NCBI GenBank assembly: GCA_040218145.1
Contig: JAVJQK010000037.1
Location: 1 to 64,000, forward strand
Direction: 5' to 3'
DNA length: 64,000 bases
From: Sandaracinaceae bacterium
Lineage (GTDB): Bacteria; Myxococcota_A; Polyangia; Polyangiales; Sandaracinaceae
The first letter of the stretch is position 1, and every line of letters starts with the position of its first letter. This document shows positions 57,599 to 64,000 of this stretch, piece by piece. The translations under genes and the position numbers were made by a program. The notes beneath the pieces are model-generated. The model had not been told where the DNA came from. It made no database searches and worked only from the letters and a program-made list of their open reading frames with translations.

Positions 57599-57724
57599 CT
57601 ACTTCTTGCGCTCGCGCTGGCGCCGCTCGAGCTCGGCGCGCGCGGCCCGGGCCCCGAGGACGTAGCCCACCGCGACGCCCACCAGCAAGATCCCCGGGAT
57701 GTAGATGATGTGCTCGACCGGCAA
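57599..57724 (-). CDS. Very small CcmD-like membrane protein
   Basis: A 41-codon frame from TTG 57724 to TAG 57599. It encodes EHIIYIPGILLVGVAVGYVL (one helix) then an Arg/Glu-rich tail, ARAELERRQRERKK. GAGGG is about 8 bases upstream. Length and layout match CcmD, the small haem-chaperone partner in cytochrome c maturation. It lies 4 bases after the stop of the second small Ccm protein. Confidence 0.65.
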   Translation of the reverse strand: MPVEHIIYIPGILLVGVAVGYVLGARAARAELERRQRERKK

Positions 57725-57728
57725 CGGC

Positions 57729-58034
57729 TCAGCCCTCGCGCTTGGACAGATCCGCGCGCAGCCGATCGAGCTCGCGCGCCGTGCGCGCCTGCCGCATGCC
57801 GATGCTCACCACGTAGCCGAGCAGCAGCACGAGCGTGACCCCGTACGCGCCGACCATCAGCATCCCGCCCGGGATGTTCTCGGTCTGCGCGCCCTCGGCC
57901 GCCTGGAAGCTCTCCGCCCGCGACTCGGCCGCGTCCTCCTCCTGCGCCAGCGCCGCGCTCGGGGCGAGCAGGGGGACGAGCAGGGGCGACAGGGACATCC
58001 CGACCACGAGCGCGAGCATGCCGAGCGACTTCAT
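57729..58034 (-). CDS. Small membrane protein in ccm unit
   Basis: Predicted 101-residue protein with a signal-like N-terminal helix (about 5-30, ending AALAQEED), an acidic linker, and a second hydrophobic helix (MLMVGAYGVTLVLLLGYVV) with a basic tail (RQARTARELDRLRADL). It overlaps ccmC by ATGA and precedes the 41-residue frame. It could be a CcmD-like or adaptor protein of cytochrome c maturation. ATG 58034 is used. Confidence 0.75.
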   Translation of the reverse strand: MKSLGMLALVVGMSLSPLLVPLLAPSAALAQEEDAAESRAESFQAAEGAQTENIPGGMLMVGAYGVTLVLLLGYVVSIGMRQARTARELDRLRADLSKREG

Positions 58035-58744
58035 ACGTCCTCCAGGAGACCGCGCTCCGCCGCCTCGAGCTCGAGGGCCTGGAGCGCCTGCCGGTCGCGT
58101 TCGGTGCGCATCCGGGTCCATATCAAGAGCGCGACGAGCGCGGTGAAGAGCACGAACCCGACGAGCAGCGCGTGCGTCATGTCGGGGTGCAGCCCGCCGC
58201 CTCGCGAGGTGATCACCGTGGGGTGCGTGCCCCGCCAGCGCTGCACGGAGTAGTGGATCACGGGCAGGTCGAAGAGGCCCACGATGGCGAGCCCGGCCGC
58301 GAACCTGCGCTCCGCCTCCCCGCCCCCGAAGGAGCGCAAGACGACGTACGCGGTGAAGATCATGCCCGCGAGGAGCGTGGTGGTCAGGCGCGGATCCCAG
58401 GTCCACCAGTAGCCCCACGCCTTGCGGGCCCAGAGCGGGCCGGTGATCAGGACGACGAGGCAGAAGACGAGCCCCACCTCGGCCCCGGCCACCGCGAGGG
58501 CGTCCCACTTCTCGTCCCGCTTGATCAGGAAGATGGCGGAGCCGAACGCGCAGACGACGAAGCCGACGTACATCGCGTACGCGCTGGGCACGTGGATGTA
58601 GAAGATCTTCTGCACGATCCCCATGCGCATCTCGGTCGGCGCGTGGAAGAAGGTGGCCCAGACGCTGACCAGGACGAGGGCCATCGTGACGGCCGCCAGG
58701 ATCAACCAGCCGAGGGGCGGTCGGGTCGCGCTCGTGTCCTTCAT
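58031..58744 (-). CDS. ccmC: CcmC/CcsA-family haem-handling protein
   Basis: Predicted 237-residue membrane protein of six helices. IVQKIFYIHVPSAY and the tryptophan-rich WGYWWTWDPR motif bind haem on the outer face in the family; conserved His flank it (FYIHVPSA, VIHYSVQRW). System I maturation delivers haem to apocytochromes in the periplasm. Length matches CcmC rather than the larger CcmF. It heads a coupled three-gene unit; other ccm genes are not in the window. Confidence 0.9.
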   Translation of the reverse strand: MKDTSATRPPLGWLILAAVTMALVLVSVWATFFHAPTEMRMGIVQKIFYIHVPSAYAMYVGFVVCAFGSAIFLIKRDEKWDALAVAGAEVGLVFCLVVLITGPLWARKAWGYWWTWDPRLTTTLLAGMIFTAYVVLRSFGGGEAERRFAAGLAIVGLFDLPVIHYSVQRWRGTHPTVITSRGGGLHPDMTHALLVGFVLFTALVALLIWTRMRTERDRQALQALELEAAERGLLEDV

Positions 58745-58825
58745 GGGGTGGGTCGTGGGGTCGGAGAGGTGAGGGTTCCAGAGCCTACCGTGTCCACGCG
58801 GGGAGGGTATAACCCGGGGACCCGA

Positions 58826-59980
58826 ATGTCGCCTCATCCGTCCGCCGTCGCCCTCGATCCGCGCTGGGTCACCCTCGTCGATCGGCTCGCGCCGCGCCTG
58901 CTCGGGCGCGACGACCGCACCGGAGAGGCCCTCGCCTCCGAGATCGTGCGTCTCAGCGAGCTCTACACCCGCGAGCGCGCGCAGATCGGGCTCGCGAGCG
59001 GGGCGCTGGCCGCGCGGCTGCGCTTCTTCCTCCTGCGCGATCTCCCCAAGGTCCAGGGGCCGCTCGAGGAGCTGGCCCGGGCGGGCGCGCTCGCGGAGGG
59101 GGAGACCTGGCGGGTGCTGGATCTCGGGGCGGGGCTGGGTACGACCACGCTCGGCCTCGCGGAGCTGGCGCAGCGCGCGGGGGTGAAGAAGCTCGAGGTC
59201 ACGGCGGTGGAGCAGGACGCGGCCAGCCTCGACGTGTTCGCCACCCTGGCCCGCGAGGCGCACGCGGTCGGGCTCGTGCCCGAGGTGAAGCTCGAGGCGC
59301 GCCGCGAGGATCTCGAAGATCTCGATCTCGCGCGGCTACCGAAGGCCGATCTCGTCGTGCTCGGGCTGGCGCTCAACGAGCTCTACCGGGATCGCGAGGA
59401 CGCCGATCGGCTCGACGCCCGCGAGGCGGCGCTCCGCGCCCTGCTCGGGCGGCTGCGCCCCGGGGGCTCGCTCGTCGTGGTCGAGCCGGCGACGCGTGAG
59501 CTGTCCCGCGAGCTACAGACGCTGCGCGACCGGCTCGTCGAGCGCGTCTTCGCCCCCTGCCTCCGGGACGGGCCTTGCCCGCTGCTGACCCGCGAGCGCG
59601 ACTGGTGCCACGCGCAGCTCCCGTTCGACCTCCCCGAGGGGCTCGCCGAGCGCGCCGAGAGCGCGGGCCTGCGCCGCCAGCGGCTGACGTACGCCTATCT
59701 GACGCTGCGCACGGACGGCCGACGCCTCTGGGACGTGTTCGATGGGAGCCCGCGCGCGCATCGCGTGGTGGGCGGGCCCGTGCGCAGCAAGGGCAAGACG
59801 GAGTGGGATCTCTGCTCGGCCGAGGGGCTCGTGCGGATCCGCCGCCTGGACCGGGAGCGGAGCGACGCGAGCGCGGTCCTCGACACGGCCGAGCGGGGGA
59901 CGCTGCTGACGCTGGACCGCGACGTGGAAGACGGACGCGACCTGCGGATCCGGCCGGACGTCGGGGTCGACGGAAGCTGA
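58826..59980 (+). CDS. Rsm22-like SAM-dependent methyltransferase
   Basis: Predicted 384-residue protein. VLDLGAGLGTTTLGLAEL is the SAM-binding motif near residue 95. The set FAPCLRDGPCPLLTRERDWC plus a later WDLCS supplies the four Cys of the Rsm22/METTL17 group, thought to bind an iron-sulfur cluster. Rsm22-type proteins assist small ribosomal subunit assembly. ATG 58826 is used; it is divergent from ccmC with about 80 bases between. Confidence 0.85.
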   Translation: MSPHPSAVALDPRWVTLVDRLAPRLLGRDDRTGEALASEIVRLSELYTRERAQIGLASGALAARLRFFLLRDLPKVQGPLEELARAGALAEGETWRVLDLGAGLGTTTLGLAELAQRAGVKKLEVTAVEQDAASLDVFATLAREAHAVGLVPEVKLEARREDLEDLDLARLPKADLVVLGLALNELYRDREDADRLDAREAALRALLGRLRPGGSLVVVEPATRELSRELQTLRDRLVERVFAPCLRDGPCPLLTRERDWCHAQLPFDLPEGLAERAESAGLRRQRLTYAYLTLRTDGRRLWDVFDGSPRAHRVVGGPVRSKGKTEWDLCSAEGLVRIRRLDRERSDASAVLDTAERGTLLTLDRDVEDGRDLRIRPDVGVDGS

Positions 59981-59982
59981 CC

Positions 59983-60423
59983 TCACGCGGGGCGCGGGAA
60001 CGCGCGCCACAGGAACGGCAGCGGCGTGCCCAGGAGCAGGAGCGCGCCGAGGTTGAACAAGGCGTTCGGCCACGCGCCGTGGAGCAGGGACGCCGCGGTG
60101 TCGGGCACGAACCACGAGAGCAGCGAGACGGCCACGCACCCGAACGCCCAGCGCTCCCGGGCCAGGAACGGGCCCCGCAGGACGAACAGGAGCGCCACCG
60201 CCCAGCTGATGATGGTCGCACCGAGCACCGCGTTCATGAAGCGGTGGTAGGTCACCACCTCGGCCGGCAGCGCCTCGGCGCCGAAGAGCGCGCCCGCCAT
60301 GGCGCCCGGATACCAGGGCATCCAGCGCGTGTCGGCCAGCACCAGCAGCGCGCCGAGGCCGACCATCGACGCTACGGCGACGAAGAGCCAGCGGTACCAG
60401 AACCGAAAGGCGACCTCCCCCAC
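59983..60423 (-). CDS. Four-helix membrane protein
   Basis: Predicted 146-residue integral membrane protein with four hydrophobic segments (about 10-30, 60-80, 90-110, 120-140). It has a YHRFMNAVLGATIISWAVAL segment and a Pro/Arg-rich end. No family recognised. GTG 60423 is used, without a clear ribosome site. It converges on the Rsm22-like gene with two bases between. Confidence 0.7.
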   Translation of the reverse strand: MGEVAFRFWYRWLFVAVASMVGLGALLVLADTRWMPWYPGAMAGALFGAEALPAEVVTYHRFMNAVLGATIISWAVALLFVLRGPFLARERWAFGCVAVSLLSWFVPDTAASLLHGAWPNALFNLGALLLLGTPLPFLWRAFPRPA

Positions 60424-60490
60424 ACGGTGGGGGTAGGGGGGCTCGCGATCCGGGTCAAGGGTCGCTCAGCGCATGCGCAAGGAGATGCCG

Positions 60491-62224
60491 TCAGAACGGC
60501 CAGAGGACCGGGATGAGCGCGACCGCCAGGCCCCACAGGATCAAGTCGAGCGGCGTGCCCACGCGGGTGAAGTCGCCGAAGCGGTAGCTGCCCGGGCCGT
60601 AGACGAGCGTGTTGGTCTGGTAGCCCACCGGCGTCATGAAGCTGAGCGACGCCGCGAACGTCACGGCCATCAGCATCGGCCGCGCGCTCACGCCCAGCAG
60701 GTGCGCCGACTCGATCGCGATGGGGGCCAGGAGCGCGGCCGTCGCCTGGTTCGAGATCACGTTGGTCAGCAGGAGCGACGCGCCGAAGAAGCCCGCCAGG
60801 ACGACGTGCGCGCCCATCGGGCCGAGGCCGTCGGTGAAGAAGTGCGAGACCAGCTCCGAGGCGCCGGTCCGATCCATCGCGGTCCCCAGCGGGATGACCC
60901 CCGCGAGGAGGAAGATGACCTTCCAGGAGATGCTCTCGTAGGCCTCCCGCGGTCGCAGCGTGCGCGTCAGGAGCAAGACCACGCAGCCGGCGAGGGCGCT
61001 CACCACGATGGGCAGCACGTCGAGGGCGGCGAGCCCGACGACCGCCGCGAGCACGGCGAGCGCGACGGGGAGCTTCTTGCGGCGCTGCACGGGAGGCTGC
61101 TCGACCTGGGAGACGACGACGAAGGAGGCATCCCGGCTCAGCGCGGCCGCCTGCTCTCGCGCCGTGGACAGGAGGAGCGAGTCCCCGGGTCGCAGGATGC
61201 TCGCCGCGAGCCGCTCGTTCTGCAGCTCGTCCGGCCTCCGCAGCGCGAGCACCACGGCGCCGAAGCGCTCGGCGAAGCTCACGTCCTCGATGCGCTGCCC
61301 GGCGATGGGCGCGTCCGGCGCGACGACCGCCTCGACCAGCTCGCGCTCGCTCGTCCGGAGCGCCGCGTCCCCCCACGTCGTCACGGGCTCGATCGTCACG
61401 TCCTGGCGCGCGACGAGCTTCGCGATCTCCCCCGGGGCCCCGACGACGCGCACGACGCGACCGCCGTCGCGGGCGAAGACCTCGACGATCTCGACCTCCA
61501 GCCCTTCGAGGAGCGCGCGCGTCTCGCGGCGCTGGTCACGCACGCGCACGTCGGTGAGGTACTGGCGCACGCCGTAACGCGACGTGAGATCCTCGAGGCT
61601 GCGTCGGGCCGGCGTGAGGCGGATCCCCACCAGCGCGAGGTAGGCGAGGCCGACGACGAAGAAGAGCAGGCCGAGCGGCGCCATCTCGAACATGCCGAAG
61701 GGCGCCAGCCCGTGCCCCGCCGCGATGGAGCTTACCAGGAGGTTGGTCGACGTGCCGATCAACGTGCAGACGCCCCCGAGCATCGACGCGAAGCTGAGGG
61801 GCATCAGCAGCTTGGACGGGCTCAGGCCGAGGTCTCTCGAGACCGCGAGCACGACGGGGATGATGATCGCGATGGCCGCGGTGTTGTTGATGAAGCCGCT
61901 GACCAGGCCGACGGAGAGCAGCATGCCGCCGATCGCGAGCCAGCGGCTGTGGCGGCCGAGTCGGCGAAACAGCCCGCCGACGTGGGCGAGCGCGCCGGTC
62001 CGCCGCAGGCCTTCGCTGAGCACGAACATCGCGCCGATGGCGATCGTCGCGGGGTTCGAGAAGCCCGCCAGGCCCTCCGCGGGGCTCAAGATGCCCGTCA
62101 CCATCAAGGTCACGCAGACGATCAGGGCCGTGACCTCGTACGAGACCCGCTCCCACGCGAAGAGGACGAGGGCGAGGGCGATCAGCGCGAAGACGATGGC
62201 GATCTCGAAGGTCACCGCACCCAT
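60491..62224 (-). CDS. SLC13-family transporter with RCK_C domains
   Basis: Predicted 577-residue inner-membrane transporter. Two hydrophobic halves (about 1-190 and 400-577) contain INNTAAIAIIIPVVLAV and NVISNQATAALLAPIA, the SNT-like signature of divalent-anion/sodium symporters. Between them (about 210-390) lie two TrkA-C/RCK_C-like regulatory domains. Substrate could be sulfate, phosphate or dicarboxylates. ATG 62224 is used. Confidence 0.9.
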   Translation of the reverse strand: MGAVTFEIAIVFALIALALVLFAWERVSYEVTALIVCVTLMVTGILSPAEGLAGFSNPATIAIGAMFVLSEGLRRTGALAHVGGLFRRLGRHSRWLAIGGMLLSVGLVSGFINNTAAIAIIIPVVLAVSRDLGLSPSKLLMPLSFASMLGGVCTLIGTSTNLLVSSIAAGHGLAPFGMFEMAPLGLLFFVVGLAYLALVGIRLTPARRSLEDLTSRYGVRQYLTDVRVRDQRRETRALLEGLEVEIVEVFARDGGRVVRVVGAPGEIAKLVARQDVTIEPVTTWGDAALRTSERELVEAVVAPDAPIAGQRIEDVSFAERFGAVVLALRRPDELQNERLAASILRPGDSLLLSTAREQAAALSRDASFVVVSQVEQPPVQRRKKLPVALAVLAAVVGLAALDVLPIVVSALAGCVVLLLTRTLRPREAYESISWKVIFLLAGVIPLGTAMDRTGASELVSHFFTDGLGPMGAHVVLAGFFGASLLLTNVISNQATAALLAPIAIESAHLLGVSARPMLMAVTFAASLSFMTPVGYQTNTLVYGPGSYRFGDFTRVGTPLDLILWGLAVALIPVLWPF

Positions 62225-62289
62225 GGATACAGGCGCGGCCCGCGGTCATGGCCAGAGCAGCGCTTCGAGGAGGGGGGCTTCGGCCGCGG

Positions 62290-63063
62290 TCAGGGCTCGG
62301 GCAGGAGCGCGGCGATGCGGGCGTACGCCTCGAGCTTCGCCGGCTCGAGCGCGTCCGCCTCCATGGCCAGCCGGAGCGCGGGCAGGCCGGCCGTGATCCG
62401 CTTCGTCAGCGCGTCCGCGCGCGCGGGCTCGAGGGCGCGGGTCAGGATGAGCGCGTCGGTCGGCACGGCCTGGGTGATCAGCAGCGCCTCGAGCCGGGTC
62501 GCGCCCGCGCGCCCGCCGTGCAGGGCGAGGGCCTCCTCGACCCGCGCGTCCTCGTCACCGGCCACGGAGATCGCGGCGACGTCGGCGTCCCCGTCGAGCA
62601 CGGCGGCGAGCGCCGCGGGGTGACTGCCGAGGAAGCGCTCCGACGCGAAGGTCTGCTCGGGGACCAGCCCTCGCTCCGCGAGGTGCGCGCGCACGAGGAG
62701 GTAGCCGCCGAGCGAGAGCGGATCGACCCACGCCGCGCGCGCACCGCGCAGGCGGCTCAGGCCGAGGTGCGCCGCGCGGTCCGCCACGAGGGCCGAGCGA
62801 TAGGTCGAGCGCCCGGCGCGGACGACCCGGTAGACCGCGTGGATGTGCGACGAGCACTGGGCGCAGACCGCCGACGGCAGCCAGGCCAGCTCCACGTCGC
62901 GCGCGCGCACCCGGAAGCGGAGGGCGTCGTAGCTCTCCGCCACCTCGACCTCCACGCGCTCCCCCAGATCCCGCGTGAGCGAACGCTCGAGCAGCTCGCC
63001 CCGCGCGCGAGCCCGGGCGTCGCCCACCGACGGCGGCATGAGGAAGCGCAGGGTCACGCGCAC
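62290..63063 (-). CDS. PhnD-like substrate-binding protein without signal peptide
   Basis: Predicted 257-residue periplasmic-binding-fold protein (two alpha/beta lobes). LAWLPSAVCAQCSSHIHAVY and DPLSLGGYLLVRAHLAERGL are where PhnD-type phosphonate binders place the ligand loops (S.SGY-like). GTG 63063 starts directly with the first strand (MRVTLRFLMPP), so no signal peptide is present and it may be cytoplasmic. The CAQC pair is unusual. It precedes the SLC13 gene on the same strand by 65 bases, which suggests an anion role. Confidence 0.75.
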   Translation of the reverse strand: MRVTLRFLMPPSVGDARARARGELLERSLTRDLGERVEVEVAESYDALRFRVRARDVELAWLPSAVCAQCSSHIHAVYRVVRAGRSTYRSALVADRAAHLGLSRLRGARAAWVDPLSLGGYLLVRAHLAERGLVPEQTFASERFLGSHPAALAAVLDGDADVAAISVAGDEDARVEEALALHGGRAGATRLEALLITQAVPTDALILTRALEPARADALTKRITAGLPALRLAMEADALEPAKLEAYARIAALLPEP

Positions 63064-63099
63064 GTCATAGCCGCGATCCGCGGGCTTTCGAGGACGCGG

Positions 63100-64000
63100 T
63101 CAATCCTCGTCGGGCTCGACCGGATCCGGCCGCAGGAACCAACTCGCCACGAAGAGCGCGCTGAACATGATGAGCTGCACCAGGACGGCCATGGAGTAGG
63201 CGTAGTAATTGGCGATGGCGAGCCCGAAGACGATGGGGACGAGCAGCCCGCGCACCCAGAGGTGGCCGTGCGTGTTGAACGAGAACCCGGGCTCGCGCTT
63301 CGCCTTGCGGGTCAGCCAGTCGTAGCCGACGAGTAGGAGCATCGAGCCGAGGCCGATCAGGGTGAAGACGAGCCACATCGACTGCGGCTCGTAGGTCTGC
63401 CACAGCAGCTCGCGCGCGCCCCAGGCGTCCACGCCGAGCGTCCGCTCGAAGAAGTCCATCACCGCGCCGCGGTCGAGGGCCTCGACCGCCTGCGCGTTCA
63501 CGTTGGACTGCTCCACGAGGTAGCGGCGCGCCAGCACGACCTTGTCGCCGTTCTCCTGGTACATCTCGCCCGCCACGATCGAGCCGATCGACCAGCCGAT
63601 GCCCACCGTCATGTTGACGTACCCCATGTAGAGGCCGTCTTTGCCCTTGGGCGCGATGCTGGCGAGGTACCGCATCTTGGTGGGGCTGGCCATCATCTCG
63701 CCGACCGAGAAGATCGCGATGGCGCCGAGGGTGACCCAGCCGCTCATGCTCACGCCGAGCACGTAGATGCCGACGGCGGAGATGGCGATGCCGATGACGA
63801 TGGCGGTGAGCGAGCGGAGCCGCCCGGTCAGGAAGCCGACGAGGAACGCGGCCACGCTGATCATCGCCGCGTTGAAATTGATGATCCACTCCTGCGTGAG
63901 GTTGCCGCCGTTGACGGTCGGCACCGCGCCTTCGCCGAGGATGGACTGCAGCGCCGCGGCGGGGCCGCGCGAGTCGACCCAGTCGTCGATGAAGTTCGGG
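63100..64000 (-). CDS. MFS transporter, N-terminus beyond window
   Basis: Reverse frame open to the right edge; about 300 codons visible, ending VEPDED. At least six hydrophobic helices are seen, with VGEMMASPTKMRYLASIAPK, a motif placed like the MFS loop signature. A family with peptide (POT/PTR) transporters is possible. The start codon and first half are missing. Confidence 0.8.
   Translation of the reverse strand, partial: PNFIDDWVDSRGPAAALQSILGEGAVPTVNGGNLTQEWIINFNAAMISVAAFLVGFLTGRLRSLTAIVIGIAISAVGIYVLGVSMSGWVTLGAIAIFSVGEMMASPTKMRYLASIAPKGKDGLYMGYVNMTVGIGWSIGSIVAGEMYQENGDKVVLARRYLVEQSNVNAQAVEALDRGAVMDFFERTLGVDAWGARELLWQTYEPQSMWLVFTLIGLGSMLLLVGYDWLTRKAKREPGFSFNTHGHLWVRGLLVPIVFGLAIANYYAYSMAVLVQLIMFSALFVASWFLRPDPVEPDED

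Noticed and set aside
60473-62623. A 716-residue plus-strand frame.
   Set aside because: It is antisense to the SLC13 transporter, with Arg/Asp/Glu-rich low-complexity composition typical of a shadow frame.

Overview
This 64 kb window is very GC-rich and nearly gap-free. It reads as chromosome of a myxobacterium, most likely of the Polyangiales/Sandaracinus kind. The clues are several predicted lipoproteins, two Hanks-type Ser/Thr kinases, a DUF2330 protein, tandem cysteine-rich repeats of the type catalogued in Myxococcota, C-terminal tails of the form Cys - hydrophobic helix - Arg cluster, and heavy use of GTG starts with stop/start overlaps. The taxon is an inference. I saw no rRNA, tRNA, CRISPR array or phage. 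Apart from the gene cut at the left edge, mobile DNA is limited to one REP-like inverted repeat. No gene-free stretch exceeds 300 bases.

Layout. 1-2.4 kb: a truncated HUH (IS200/REP-associated type) transposase, then a coupled NADAR and microbial-type PARG pair predicted to remove ADP-ribose. 2.4-7 kb: a PanE-like reductase coupled to an ABC exporter, and a membrane-anchored Ser/Thr kinase. 7-20.4 kb: envelope genes. These are lipoproteins, a secreted trypsin-like protease, a second (non-RD) kinase divergent from a 1,095-residue glycine-rich protein, and a giant FecR-VIT-VWA-TPR lipoprotein. 20.4-22.4 kb: a quinone-oxidoreductase-like enzyme, a zincless Fpg/Nei glycosylase and the REP-like element. 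22.4-28.4 kb: two haem-motif lipoproteins, argS, a GNAT enzyme, a DUF4833-like protein and aroC.

28.4-33.3 kb is the most interesting block. Five tightly coupled minus-strand genes encode an LRR protein, an ATP-grasp ligase, an alkaline-phosphatase-fold hydrolase, a HemN-like radical SAM enzyme and a second radical SAM enzyme. They match, from memory, the uncharacterised family set named after Salmonella loci STM4015 to STM4011. The set looks like a complete modification or biosynthesis pathway of unknown product.

33.4-45 kb: an SGNH hydrolase, a hybrid histidine kinase with three PAS domains, a lipase-like protein, a HEAT-repeat protein coupled to a Cys-rich lipoprotein, a lipoprotein with a caspase-like His/Cys pair, and a DUF2330 protein. 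45-53.5 kb: an acyl-CoA dehydrogenase behind an operator-like palindrome, then an OmpA/TSP3 outer-membrane protein and a 1,414-residue Cys-repeat surface protein. 53.5-64 kb: small regulatory or unknown proteins, a split degenerate histidine kinase, a secreted Fam20-like kinase candidate, a cytochrome c maturation set (CcmC plus two small membrane proteins), an Rsm22-like methyltransferase, an SLC13 transporter, a PhnD-like binding protein and an MFS transporter cut by the right edge.
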